Shown here: positions 47,191-58,879 of the stretch, in pieces | How the letters are laid out: each line of letters begins with the position of its first letter | Position numbering within the stretch: position 1 is the stretch's first letter | Source of the DNA: Xenopus tropicalis | Lineage: Eukaryota > Chordata > Amphibia > Anura > Pipidae | Assembly: GCF_000004195.4 (NCBI RefSeq) | Contig: NC_030678.2 | Location: 85,658,904 to 85,722,903, forward strand | Direction of reading: 5' to 3' | DNA length: 64,000 bases | Made by a program: the position numbers and the translations under genes | The notes under the pieces: generated by a model | What the model was told of the DNA's origin: nothing | Databases searched by the model: none | Seen by the model: the letters and a program-made list of their open reading frames with translations, nothing else

Positions 47191-47808
47191 TGTTTGTGCA
47201 CAACTCTAAATGGGATTTTTTTCTGTGTTAATTCTGATACTCAGATTCTAAAGTATCTAAAAAACGTGATTTAAACTTAGCTAAATGTATATTTTATTTC
47301 TAACAAGCTGTGGCACTGGTATGAGATTTAATTAATGCTGAATCAGTATGAAGAGATGAGTGAATAGTCAGCAATTAGGAAGGGACCCATACTGGTAGGG
47401 CATAGCTACTAATTTATGAGAATTATTCATCTGTAACATAACTGCAATGGTTTTTCTTTTGTTGAATTCTCATCCCCCCAAGAACAAACATTTAATATGA
47501 TATATGTAAGTAAGAAGGGTAATTATATTATTCTGGGTATCACAATGTGCCTGGCCAGTACTGATTCAAGTTTATACTGCTTTCTATCCAATATCTAACT
47601 GGCTAGAAGCAGTAGAAGTTAATATAGACAATTGGAGCACCAAGGAGGCTTATTTGGACTCAAAAATAATGACATGAGGTGACCACCTCTCTTATCAATG
47701 CCTCCAAAGAGGGTTTCCAGTTGTGCTTAACTTAAATTGGAAGTGCAATACTTCTACACCAGATGGGATATAAAACCAGACAATGCTACATTAAAATTTG
47801 TACAGACA
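47190..47808. other. Unique intergenic sequence, nothing recognised
   Basis: AT-rich, no open frame of interest. Confidence 0.5.
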
Positions 47809-47812
47809 CTAA

Positions 47813-48004
47813 AGGGTATATTTATCATGCTGTGTGTGAAAAAGTGGAGTAAAGTTTTACCGAGGTGATGTTGCCCAGGGCATCCAATCAGCAATTAGAT
47901 TTAAACAGTTAGAGAACCAAAGCAAAACATCAGATTGGCTGCTATGAGCAACTTCACCGGTAATGTTTCAATCCACTCTTTACACAGCATGATAAATATA
48001 CCCC
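47813..48004 (+). mobile_element. PIF/Harbinger-type palindromic MITE with TAA target duplication
   Basis: Left end AGGGTATATTTATCATGCTG, right end CAGCATGATAAATATACCCC, with TAA immediately outside both (47810-47812, 48005-48007). Centre CCAATCAGCAATTAGATTT pairs in part with ATCAGATTGGCTGC. Three-base TWA duplications are characteristic of PIF/Harbinger elements. Confidence 0.85.
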
Positions 48005-48009
48005 TAAGA

Positions 48010-49965
48010 TGATTTAATTTTATTAGAAGTCAGTGTATTCTGTCTCTTTAGATCAGCAGTATACATTTAAATGTGTAGCTTTAAAAACTATCTTTTTTTT
48101 AAGAGCATGTTATTTAGATCCTATCATTTATATCTGAACCAAAATGAAAGAATTATCTGGGAGCTTAATGGTCAATCTCGAAACTGACAGAAAATATGAA
48201 TCTCCAGGCTACAATGCAAAAAAAGAAAGCAGATGACAATTGTCAAACCCTGTGCTGTCGTGTACAGAAAATATAGGCAATTTAGTGAGTCCTCAACACA
48301 AAAGCTTGTACTATCTCTTCAATGACGGAGCTATGATAGCTTTTCATTTTGCTTTTGTCCTCCTCCTCTCCCTCTGAGCCCAGACTATTCTTTTATGGTT
48401 TTTTTTTCTTTCCATCTCTCTCTCGCTCTCTTTCCTAAAGAAATAGAGAATCGATGGTTCTCACCCCTCCCCCACTGGCTATCGAACCATATTCTTACAT
48501 AATTAGAGTCCATTTTATAGAGAAGGGTGCCCAATTACAACAGAACTGTCAATTTTGGTCTGAGTGCTCTGTAGACATCTAATGCAGCAAAACAGATATA
48601 ACACAGAGTCATTCTTGCTATGCTATGTAACTACTTCAGTACCAACATATTACACTAGCCTGCTAGTTTAATTACACTAGATCTACGTATTCTATTTTGG
48701 ATTGTATATTAGATTAGTAAAACTTTAAAAACAGTAATGACTATGCTATCCTTAAAATTTCTAAACCTTCTTCCCTTCCACCCTATGTATCTGTTCCTCT
48801 CTATTCCTTATCTGCTGCACCCATCAAGGTGGTGTTGAGGGGGCTGCATACATGTTATGGACTGCAGATATGATTTATGTGGTGCTCCAACTTATAAGGT
48901 CATTCCTTCACCTGAAGATCAGCATGATGGCTGCAGCTGTGAACATACTGAACATACTGATTTTTTTTTTAATAGTATATGTGTGAAACTGTTTTGTCAT
49001 GTTAAAGTCAAATTAAATAATAACTAAAATTGCTATTAATGAATTAACTAAACAAACAAACAAATGCAATTGGTAAGTGGTCAAACAGAGCATGAGAGTG
49101 TTTTGTAAAGAAAAGAAAAATCATATAAGTTTCTGATTCTATTATTGAATGGTCTCATAGGAAATAAAACAGGGCCCATAGTCACCAACTCCAACAGTAT
49201 AGTATTTTTATCTGTATTGTTATTGCTGCAGTTGGTATTCAAGCAACAGTTTCCCATCGGCACTACTGAAGGTTAGTACACGGACATTTAAAAAAATGAA
49301 ATGCCTGGAACAGATACCAGGGCACACTGAACAAAAAAAGGTCAATAACTAAATGACGTTTGACATATTACAGCAGGTGGATAAAGGACTGATCCAGCTG
49401 GCTCGCTACAATGATCTAGGACAGGTGTCTAATTTGACTTGTTTTCTAAGAGATTTGGACCCTATTGATTCTATGAGTGTTATTTTTCACCTTCTGATAT
49501 CTGTGATAGGTATGATGAAATAGATACTAGCTCTGAAAATGCATAGCTCCGGTTGCTTGAAGGTCAAAGTCTTCTCCATGTTTACAGAGGTCAGATGAAA
49601 AATGTTGGTGGAAACATAGCCTCATACTACCCTGTAAACGAAAAAAATATTCAGTATTTTAAACTTTGATCCTTGCTAGGAATCCCCCTTTTTTTTTAAT
49701 TTCAAGAGGTATGGCAGTAAGGTATGATCCCCCATTGAAGCAGTCGTAAAATAATTATTGACAGCAAGTTGCTTAATCATAGCAAATTATTTTTAGTAGC
49801 AAATTATGAACTAGGACTGCCTCAGAGTTAAACCTAACTGCATACAGTATCTAGTAGAGATATGTCTGGGAAAACTGGACTTTCTGAGTCTGGAAAATAG
49901 TTCACCACTTATTTGAAAGGCTTCTTCAGTTCAACTGAGAGGTAGGGAATTCCCCAGCATTTTAA
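48010..49965. other. Intergenic sequence, no gene seen
   Basis: A pyrimidine-rich stretch (48355-48440) is followed by unique sequence to 48700. No coding signal. Confidence 0.45.
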
Positions 49966-49969
49966 ACCC

Positions 49970-50305
49970 TTAAAGGACAAGGAAAGGCTAAGTCACTTGG
50001 GGGTGCCAAAATGTTAGGCACCTCGAAATGACTTTAATTGCCTACCTTTTACCCCAGGCTGGTGTCCTTGTTCAGAGAGAACAGCACCAGCCCGGGGTAG
50101 CTGCGATTGCTTCCTCCTTCCTGCTGCATGTGCGCATGCGCAGTAGAGTGAAGTTGGCTCTTCACTCTGCTGCGCATGCGCCGGTCCTGGGAATTTGCCG
50201 GCAAAACGAAGCAGGAAGGAGGAAGCGCTCGCTACAGGTACCCCAGGCTGGTGCTGTTTTCTCCTAACAGGGGCACCAGCCCCAGTTACACTGTCAACTA
50301 AAACT
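49970..50305 (+). mobile_element. T2/Kolobok-type MITE, 3' end lost, same subfamily as 24060
   Basis: Starts TTAAAGGACAAGGAAAGGCT and shares AGTCACTTGGGGGTGCC and the ACCCCAGGCTGGTG arms, with centre GCGCATGCGC. The right TTAA end is missing: after CACCAGCCCCAGTTACA the sequence changes to a LINE 3' UTR. Confidence 0.85.
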
Positions 50306-50410
50306 TACTGAGATTGTAAACTTCACAGGGCAGGGACTTCTTCCTACTTACTTTCATTTAATCTTTACAGGTACATATTTATTTATTATATGGTTCGTAC
50401 TCCCTACATA
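50305..50410 (+). mobile_element. L2-like LINE 3' UTR fragment
   Basis: GATTGTAAACTTCACAGGGC then AGGGACTTCTTCCT parallels the 3' UTR of the LINE at 24770-24830 (TTGTAAGCTCTATGGGGCAG, GGGACCTCCATCCT). Confidence 0.6.
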
Positions 50411-50419
50411 TACATTTCT

Positions 50420-52530
50420 ATATTGTAAAAGTATACATATTACATGCTGTGTATCCTATTATGGGCTTGTATGCTTTCAACATTTATCTTGTTAATATAA
50501 TTACATTTATTGTGGTTGATTTACAGGATATAAAGGGTTCAATTATTCTGTACTCATTAGTAATCTTGCACAGTCCTTGGAGTCTCTGGTGTCATTCTGT
50601 CTGCTAAACACCTTTCAATATGGGAGCTCTGTGCTTGTCTGTGTCTATTGCTTCACCCATAGAGCTCAGAGGGTATTAGAACAAAGAGATAAAATAGTAT
50701 CCTCTCTTCTGAGGGGAGGAGTGTATAATACAAAGGATAGTTTAGGGGGTATATTCTAAGAGAGATGTGTGTAGTTCTGTAAGTCAGTGGATAAGGAACC
50801 ACCAGGCAGAATTACTCTAACCTGTTATTCATAGAGACAGCAACAAGAGGTCCTCTGCACAGATTGGCATTTTAATCCACCATCTTCTTCTACTGAAGGA
50901 AGGCTCAGAGACCAACATTCTTATTTTGCACTGTTATGGAACCAGTAGACCCACTGGATTTGAGCAATAATATGAAGGACCCCAACCTATCTGTGGCTTG
51001 ACTACACATGGACATGAGGACACCCCAGGTAAATCCTGTCAGCCAGTGATGATAACTTATATGAACTTATTTCTTAAAATTTTTTATTTAATTGTTGATT
51101 AAAATGAGGAGGTGTGAAGTCTTGTAAATCCGCCTAGGTAAGAATGCAAAAGCAGCATTGTACATAAATGACAAGCAGGCCTCCCCTTCCAATTAGGCAT
51201 GGTTGTTGTTACAATGTTGGCTTTTACTACTCTTTTAAACCGTCTGTTCGACTGGGCCAAAAATGTGCACGTTCTCCTTTTGCTTCAGTCAGTTGGATCA
51301 ATAACCAACACAGGAACCAGGAAGGAAGGGGTGATCATTGCCTATACCTCCTACGTAATGTCACTATATAAAAAAAACTCAATGTTGTTATGCTTGCAGA
51401 GAGATGGGACCTAAAATCTATTCAGTGCTACTTTCCCATGTGGATAGCTTAAATACAGGGCATTTCTCTTACAGGTTTCTGTGGAACACAGGACCACAGG
51501 TGGGATGGGCTTGCATTCACGTTGGGGGGCTCCTGCTTTATACCATGCTGCTGCCATTGCTGGCTCTGCACTATAATTCCAATGCTTGGCACAGGCATTT
51601 TTTTCTTCCTGCTGGCACTTCACGGGCACTGTACTAGCTCTGGACTGACCCCGTACTAGCACTGTACTGGCACCATACTGACACGGTTTTGATACTGCAC
51701 TGGCATTGTACGGACACCGTTCTGGCACATCACTCATACTTCACTGGCACTGTACTGGCACCATAGTCTGGGACTCTGAAGTCTTGAAATCAAGACAGGA
51801 AATTACTGCTGCAATGAGAGCGTCTACTGCCTCTAAAGGGGCCTTGGACGTTTCTCCAGCGTCACCGAGGTCAGATTCTCCTTCTATGTTTTGTCTGGAA
51901 ACAGACTTGAGTATTTCTTTGCAGGCGTACATTTTAAAATAAGACTATATGCAGTCTCCAAACCACCAGCAATTATTGAGACTGGAGAACAGTTTATGTA
52001 AAGTGTTCTGAATTTCCTTGGAAATGCAGTAGTCAATATAGTCAGTTAGACTATTGACATTTCTCCATTGGCATTATCAAGAAAGTGATAGGCCAGTTCA
52101 ATGATAACCAGTGATAACTGCTCCTTGGGCTGTTTTTCTAACTGAAGAGGGTAATCTGGGAAATCTGACTTTTGACCCCACACTTTGAGTGATGGTCTGA
52201 CAGTTCAGCCTGAATAGATATATTGGTCATCAATATCTCACCATCACTGTCACCTTAATGTTCTGCATTGCAACTTTAAAAAAACACTGGTGATTATGTA
52301 GAAAACATCAAATTCTGCCAAACAGTTCTGACCCTTTGACTCTCTCTTAATCTATTTAACCTGGTCTGACAGCATTAGTAAGTAAACAAATTTGGTCTTG
52401 TGCCTTACTAGTATGACACAGGCCAGATTTGCAAGCCGGTGAGTCCAGAAAACCTTTATAACCTCTCTCCATTCCCTGTATTTAGTGAAGAAAAGCATGC
52501 CATACTGAAACATTTGTTCAGATTGTGTAC
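50420..52530. other. Intergenic sequence, no gene supported
   Basis: Open frames at 51168-51942 overlap on both strands and show no family. 51706-51942 ends in a Ser/Pro-rich stretch without recognised motif. Confidence 0.4.
51615..51770. repeat. Degenerate minisatellite, GGCACTGTACTGGCACC-type units
   Basis: About eight imperfect units of 15-20 bp with variants CTGTACTAG, CCATACTGACAC and GCATTGTACGGACACC. The minus-strand frame across it is a by-product. Confidence 0.75.
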
Positions 52531-52539
52531 TTAATAACA

Positions 52540-52917
52540 GACATTTTTTAATTATTTCAGTAATTTTTAGCAGCTCTGCAGCTTTAAGTTTCAGCAGCTA
52601 TTTGGTTGCTAAGATCCAAACTACCTTAGCAACCAGGGCATGATTTGAATGAAAGACAGATATATGAATAGAAGAGGACCTGAATGGAAAGAAGTAATAT
52701 AAAGTAACAATAACAATAAAACTGCAGCCTCAAAGAGCAATAGTTTTTTGGCTGAGGGGTCAGTGACCCCCATTTGAAACCTGCAAAAAGTTAAAAGAAA
52801 AGGTAGATAATTCAAAAACTATGAAAAACAAATAATGAAGACTATTTGAAAAGTTGCTTAGAACTGGTCTTTCTATAACATACTACAAGTTAACTTAAAG
52901 GTGAACCACCCCTTTAA
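52540..52917 (-). mobile_element. T2-type MITE (AACCACCCCTTTAA end), one end truncated
   Basis: Ends AAAGGTGAACCACCCCTTTAA with TTAA at 52914-52917. Inside are TTGGTTGCTAAGATCC, CCTTAGCAACC, GGGGTCAGTGACCCCC and AAAAGTTGCTTAGAACTGG, all typical of a common Xenopus MITE I recognise. The opposite end is missing near 52540. Confidence 0.8.
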
Positions 52918-53155
52918 CGTTATGTTAGTTACAGTGTATATAGATTCAAATATACCAGCTGTAAATAGATTAGCCTAAATGTTATGGTAGTTGCAATGTA
53001 TACAAATTCAGTAAAACTAAGTCAAGAGGGATATTAATAAATAAGTATCATACATCAAATAGATGACAACCATTTACAGAAAGTACCAGACAATTCTGGT
53101 GGTGACTGTTCCAACGTGATATAGTTAGAATTAGTAAAATATCTATATCATAGTA

Positions 53156-53483
53156 CAAGTATGGGACCTGTTATCCAGAATGCTTGGGACCTGGGATTTT
53201 CCGGATAAGGGATCTTTCTGTAATTTGGATCTCCATAACTTAAGTCTGCTAAAAATAATTTAAATATTCAATAAAACCAATAGGCTTGTATTGCCTCCAA
53301 TAAGGATTAATTATATATTAGTTACAATCAAGTACAAGGTACTGTTTTATAATTACAGAGAAAAAGAAAATAATTTTTAAAAATTAGAATTATTTGCTTA
53401 TAATGGAGTCTATGAGAGATGGGCTTTACGTAATTCGGAACTTTCTGGATAACAGGTTTCCGGATAAGGTTTTGTTATACTTG
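53156..53483 (-). mobile_element. Near-complete CAGGTATGGG palindromic MITE with TA flanks
   Basis: CAAGTATGGGACCTG at the left and GGTTTTGTTATACTTG at the right, flanked by TA at 53154-53155 and 53484-53485. Internal words match the copy at 29451 in opposite order. Confidence 0.85.
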
Positions 53484-53644
53484 TATAACAAAAAGTCCAA
53501 ACTGAGCAAAGTATTGCTAAGTGTAAATTGCCAAATAAGATCCAGTATTCGCCATGTTATATATTTACTCATTTGTAGAAAAAGTTTGTCAAGTGCTGAC
53601 AACATCACTTGATAACTATGTTTTTAACTAGGATTTAATGTCTC

Positions 53645-54075
53645 ATTTAAAGTAGTAGTTGTTTCTATAATTTATTTTTGAATCTTTCAGTAGAATAGAA
53701 TATCCTTACCCACTTTTCTCTTGGCCTTCATTTTTTATTCTGTACAGTTTTCAAATTATTTGCATTTTTCTTCTGCCTCTTTCCAGCTTTCACATGGCTG
53801 TCTCTGACCTTGGCAAATAAAAAACAATTGATCTGTGAGTCTACAATTGTGTAATTGTTACTTTTTATTATTTATCTTTCTATTTAGACCCTCTCCGATT
53901 CATTTTCCAGCCTCTCACTGAAATCACAGCCTGGTTGCAAGGGTAAATTGGAACGTAAATTGGAAGTATTTAAAGAATTGTTGAACAAAAAGCCAACAAA
54001 TTAATAAACCACAAGGAATAAAAAATGACCGATTGCAAATTGCTAAACTACCTTTTGAAATAAAATGCAATGTGG
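53645..54075 (+). mobile_element. Old T2-type MITE copy, opposite orientation to the one at 52540
   Basis: TTTAAAGTAGTAGTTGTTTCTATAATT, TCTGCCTCTTTCCAGCTTTC, ACAATTGATCTGTGAGTCTAC and GCCTGGTTGCAAGGG follow the same consensus as the copy at 52540, much diverged. The end near 54075 is indistinct. Confidence 0.6.
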
Positions 54076-54809
54076 AGTCTGGGAATATTTCTGCAAGCAG
54101 CTGATTGAATAATGATCTGAAAACAAAACCTCAATATAGTCTGATATATTTGTGTAATAGATTCTGTGACCTCTGACCTATCCACTCATCAAGTAAAAAG
54201 CTTTACTAATGAAATAAATAACTCTCTGCATCTATAAGTTAACAGGCTCATTATCTAATGGATTCTGGTATTATTTGTCCTATGTGTGAACAAGTAATAT
54301 AGAGGATCCTCCTCGACACTCGAGGTTGCATGGTTTCGAAGTAAGGTTCGTATAACCAACAACAGGAGGGCTTCTGCCTTTGCATAGGTATGGATTTTAT
54401 CCCTAGTACCATATCAGAAAACATGCCATCAGTTACTGTATATTTGTTAGTATCCTTTGTTTGCATGCACAGTTAAATGAGCAGAAATGGAATTGCTGAG
54501 AAGGAGCATTAACTTCAGATCATGAATCCTGCTAATTATATATGAAGGTTTTTGGGCTGTTCGGTGATCCATTTCATTTCATATTTTTATACAGCTGAGT
54601 CGTGTATCACTGCTGGTGTATTAATGCAACAATTCAGTTAAGTAATAAAGCTTTCAGCAATAAGATTAGGTAGGGGAAGTCCCAAGCATTATAAATGCAA
54701 TTGAGCGCAAGAAAAAGTGCCAGTGATTGCAAGGCCCTAACCATACAAACAAATAATCCTGCACTTTAAAAACATTATTCAATTTATCATATATAAAAGG
54801 TATTCCACC

Positions 54810-55067
54810 CAATGGCGTAACCACACGGCACCAGCACAAACAAAAAAATCTTCAAGGGGTCTGGCACGCACAGCAACCTTTACCTGGCCCCTCTGCTACC
54901 TGCCCACCTGCTTGTGTTCCCCTGCCCACTCATTCTCAGGTAGGAGAGCAAATGGGGAGAGGGGATTTCTATACAACTATAGAGGAAGCAGACCCTGTGA
55001 TCTGTGACCCCTTTACCCCCCACCCCCCGCAGCCCCTGGATCTGCTTCCTCAATAGTTACACCAGTG
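54810..55067 (+). mobile_element. hAT-type MITE (CARTGGYGTAAC ends) with 8-bp target duplication
   Basis: Left end CAATGGCGTAAC, right end TAGTTACACCAGTG, imperfect inverses. Flanks ATTCCACC (54802-54809) and ATTCTACC (55068-55075) match at 7 of 8 bases. C-rich interior includes TAGAGGAAGCAGACCCTG pairing with CTGGATCTGCTTCCTCAAT. Confidence 0.8.
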
Positions 55068-55949
55068 ATTCTACCCCCATAATCAATAGCCTTATGCCTT
55101 TCAAGCCTTCCCAGCACTTATTCATTAGTATGCCTTGCCCATTTGTAAATGCTGGGATTACATAAAAATGCATTTGGTTATTAATTGTTAGGGTAGAATG
55201 CTTTTATTTATAATATTAACAAAACATTTGAGAAGCAAATACGGAAATTTCTCTTGTACATGATTTATAAACCCAAAAATACAAGATGGTGTCCCAGAAT
55301 CATTGTTGCTAAGAAACAGGCTGTGCATATTTTAGCGGCACCAGCAGAGTTCAACCTGGGAACAATTAACAGAAATAATGTGAAATCAAATGAAGACAAA
55401 CAGAAGGAAACATAAACATTTGATGAAATGCAAAAAAAATACTGTATTTACTAGTATACTGATATACTAATATTATATTATAATATTCTCCTTTTACATT
55501 AGATTAAACTGAAAACAAAATTGTTAATTTTAAAGGAGAACTAAAGAAGTAGGGCAGACATTTTAGACATTAGGGTTGATTCACTAAAGGGCGCTAAAAC
55601 GAGCACTATTTATAGCATGCATTAAAAATTTTATCGTTTCTTATTTTTTGCGACTTAACACTCGATTAACTAAAAGGACACACGTCATAATTAAGAAGCG
55701 ATTTTATTGACGTTATTTATCTGGTGATAACACATTTTCAATCGGTATTTTTCGCCACATGCAATATATTTTGCATGTGATATTACTGCGTGATATTCCG
55801 CATCGCGTACCACATGACTTCCACATGACTTCCGCCATTTTGTGCAGTTCCGCAGAGATGCTTAAGATGGAGAGCTCATAAGGTACAGATGCGCAATTAC
55901 CGCCTGTGGAGCGACCAAATAAACCCTTGACGAGGGGTCACAGCAATAT

Positions 55950-56490
55950 TGTACACAGTAGTGGCAGAAATAAACAAATGAATAACATGAAGGATTCATA
56001 AGTGATCACAGATGCCAAAAACCAAACAACACAGTAAAAAAAAAAGTCACAATACACAAAACCCACAATTGAAAACAGAAAGGAACAAGGCAAATTCTAC
56101 ATCAGAGATTTAGCCCAAACCCCCAAACAAGTGTTAGTAAATGTTAATTGAAAATTGAAATACCTATTCATGTTAATGACAGCAGTGACAGTTCAGATGT
56201 TAGTAAATATGACACAGCACAAGCTAAACACAAAAAAACAAAAAACATATGTGCACCTTCACATTTGGCCAAATGGCCAACAGTGAGGATGAGAGGCCTG
56301 GCTACATTAGCAGGCCAGATGTGGCTGATATTGAGGGCACAGATAAAGATTATCATCCAGAGGAAGCAAGTGAAGCTAGAAAGTGAGGAACTACACAGTA
56401 CAGCTATACAGAATATAAAGCAGAGGGATGGGAGTTGCAGTAGTTTAGTAGGGTTAGTGTCAGAGCATGCATTACTATTCTATTGATAAC
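55950..56490 (+). pseudogene. Possible second (Myb-like) protein remnant of the Harbinger element
   Basis: PIF/Harbinger elements usually carry a second gene for a Myb-like protein, often opposite to the transposase. Here the plus strand has a 112-codon open frame at 56148-56486 and, in another frame at 56268-56385, an acidic stretch ANSEDERPGYISRPDVAD. No Myb tryptophan pattern is seen. The assignment rests on position and is weak. Confidence 0.25.
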
Positions 56491-56709
56491 AATGGGAAGA
56501 AAGGGATTCATTGGGGCAACAATGAGTAGCAAAACGTCACTATGTTGTGGTAGGATTGCTTATTGTAGCCAACACAATAAAAGCATTCATATATTTTTTT
56601 TATATAAGTCTGGAACTGGAGGTGGTCCTTGTAAAAAGGTTTTCTTCACATTAACTTTGTAATGTCCAAAAATACCAGAATTACATTATTGTCCATGAAG
56701 TTATATGTT

Positions 56710-57201
56710 TCATGTCATGATGATCATCATTGAGAAGATTGGCAAAAATATATCATTTTTTCCAACAACATCAAAAAGGTCAGTCGGTTGTAAAGTCAGC
56801 AAGACAGCTCCACAGAGAACCACAACAATCTCCTGAAATAGAAAGAGGTTTATTGTTGATGATAATGTAAGACCCATGCAAACATTAGTCCTATGCGATT
56901 CTAGTGCTATGTAATTAAACATTTATGTTGTTACTATTTGTTGTGGAACAGCATGGTTTCTGTATGCTAGTGGCTGCAGATAAGACTCCAGTACCTCATA
57001 CAGGCTATAGATTGCTGCTCTATTTAATCTAGAGAACAACACTATTTTCTCCTTTGATAATCCCTCTAGAGTTGATCTTTCCCTGAAAACTGTAGGATGC
57101 ATCACTCTAGGACGATCACATACTTGATCCTCTTCTTCACAAGGCAAGAAAAATCCGACTGCCAAGTCCATGTTGTGTTGCCAAATGGTCACGAGGCGCA
57201 A
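56710..57201 (-). pseudogene. N-terminal remnant of a PIF/Harbinger transposase
   Basis: From an ATG at 57201 the minus strand encodes MRLVTIWQHNMDLAV, then PRVMHPTVFRERSTLEGLSK, SRLNRAAIYSLYEVLESYLQ and RNHAVPQQI. This is the N-terminal pattern of PIF/Harbinger transposases (PR-x-FR-x-R, L-x-L-S-x-E, RLSR-x-AI-x-x-L, HAIPP). The frame then meets GT at 56934, and an AG preceded by a pyrimidine tract at 56833 precedes EIVVVLCGAVLLT, LQPTDLFDVVG. The latter resembles the following VALRFLATGSFQ-GDVVG region, so a 102-nt intron is likely. The DDE catalytic region that should follow is absent, so the gene is dead. HARBI1-type domesticated genes have the same start, but nothing suggests selection here. 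Confidence 0.6.
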
Positions 57202-57370
57202 TGTTCTTTAAGTACCGCCTCCCCCAAGTAGGTGTTAATATTCGCACAGCTTCTCGTGGTATTTAGCGTGTTTAACGCTTCATGTGCTTTTGTGAATTAT
57301 GCGTTAGTATTCTTTTCATTCGATATTTACCGCCATGCGCCATGAGATCGCCGCTCTCTGCACTAGAACA

Positions 57371-57505
57371 GCCGAATTTCCGGTTTAAAAACCGGAAATT
57401 CGGCTCTTAAAGTTACCAGGAGCGGCTTTTTGCCGCCCCTGGTAACTGGGGCGCTTCTGCCGCCTGAGGCGAGTTTCTCAACTCGCCTAATGGCAGAAGC
57501 GCCCC
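57371..57505. repeat. Three consecutive near-perfect hairpins
   Basis: Hairpin 1 (57371-57404) has 16-bp arms, GCCGAATTTCCGGTTT. Hairpin 2 (57412-57446): GTTACCAGGAGCGGC pairs with GCCGCCCCTGGTAAC around TTTTT. Hairpin 3 (57448-57505): GGGCGCTTCTGCC and GGCGAGTT pair with AACTCGCC and GGCAGAAGCGCCC. GC-rich, probably one end of a palindromic MITE. Confidence 0.9.
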
Positions 57506-57509
57506 TGTC

Positions 57510-58640
57510 TGTGCTGCTGTCAGTTACAGAGCTTAGGGTCGGCTCACAATATACTGTATATATAGAACATAATTATCACAATAAAAGTCTTATTCAGATT
57601 CACATTATATAGCAGCTAAGAAACCAGTGCATTCTGCATTAGAATGTTTCCAGTCAATGGCTCCAAGATAAACTACATTTTACAAAAGGCTACAGTTGAC
57701 CAGCTGCTAGATATCATAAAAAGGCATTATTTGTATACAAAAAGAAAGAAAAAGATTGGCAGCACTCAGTTTTATTTTTATAAAAAAAATAAGGTGTTGG
57801 TACCACAATTTGGCCAAAATATGTAAGCTCATGTGCCACATCAAATCCCCTACAATTAAAATCAAGTCCCACAGCAAACAGTGTGACTGAGTAGTAACAT
57901 CATGTTGCACTTCCCCTTAACTCAGGAGCTGTAGTGAGCAAGTAGGGAGCTTTTAAACCCCAGCTAATTATCCTACACCTACAAGTAGTCTAAAGGCTGA
58001 ATGGCAGCTGGAAGCACAAAGGTGGCAATTTCTATCTGTGTACAAATTTTTGTGGGTTTCCCAACAGCCCCAGATACAGTGCCCCATTGAAACCTATTGA
58101 AACATAACGCACTGTGGAGTACAATGTCGACTTGGAGAACAACCATGGGAAATTTATGTTGTAGAGTTTTACTTGAATCTTTATAAAATAAGATTCGAAA
58201 ACTAAGAAGATTAAATAGACTTATTGATATTTATACAGATAAAATAATAGAAGAGCAGGTGAGTAATCAGTCCAACATTTTCCACTTATCTCGGTCTCTC
58301 TGAACCTTATTTCTAGTGTCAGATATGCTATGACCCAAGCAATGAAATGATGGAGAGGGGATAGATATCATTTGATCACTACTATTAATTATAGAAACAC
58401 ATCAGTATTATTTAAGGTTTCTGTGTCAATGGCACTAGAGCCAGCTAAGGGTAGGTCTGTTTTCTGGTTAGCATGATAGCAGAATGAGGTTTCATTATCT
58501 CAGTGGTTGAATATTACATATGGCAACATTCATTTAAATGTAAAAATTAGGGATAATAATCTATTTAAATGCATTTGTTATGTCATGGAACCAATGTTAT
58601 CATCAAGACAAAGTTCTCTGCCCATCCCGCATTCGTTTAT
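57510..58640. other. Unique intergenic sequence, no gene seen
   Basis: Open frames of about 60 codons only, without recognised motifs. Confidence 0.5.
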
Positions 58641-58642
58641 AC

Positions 58643-58879
58643 TAGTGATGAGCAAATCTGTCCCATTCCGCTTTGCTGTAAAGTGAGCAAAACTGCCGGA
58701 AAATCTGCAAAACGGCAAAAAATTAAAGTCAATGGGCGTTTTTTCTCACTCCAAATGCATTAAATGGGAATTTTTTGTATCAGCAACATTTTTTGTCTTG
58801 CTGACTTTTTTGTCTTGGCAACTTTTTTGCCGCAGTTTCACTGCAAATCCATGTCTACCCAAAAATTTGCTCATCGTTA
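58643..58879 (+). mobile_element. hAT-type MITE, TAGTGATGAGC family, both ends present
   Basis: TAGTGATGAGCAAATCTG at the left and ATTTGCTCATCGTTA at the right, inverse repeats with one or two changes. Flanking octamers GTTTATAC and GTGCATAT are similar but not equal. Confidence 0.8.

Larger units (their letters stand above)
55573..57345. mobile_element. Decayed PIF/Harbinger transposon
   Basis: Left end GGGTTGATTCACTAAAGGGC after TTA (55570-55572), with CpG-rich subterminal sequence. Inside, in convergent orientation, are a plus-strand remnant frame (55950-56490) and a minus-strand transposase remnant (56710-57201). The right subterminal region has similar CpG-rich composition (CGTGTTTAACGCTTC, ATTATGCGTTAGTATTC), but the terminal repeat itself is lost, with the hairpin element at 57371 directly after. 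A T2-type start (TTAAAGGAGAACTAAAG) lies just left at 55530. Confidence 0.6.

Noticed and set aside
51404..51942. Cluster of overlapping frames on both strands around 51.4-51.9 kb
   Set aside because: Partly generated by the degenerate GGCACTGTACTGG minisatellite; the remainder matches no family I know.
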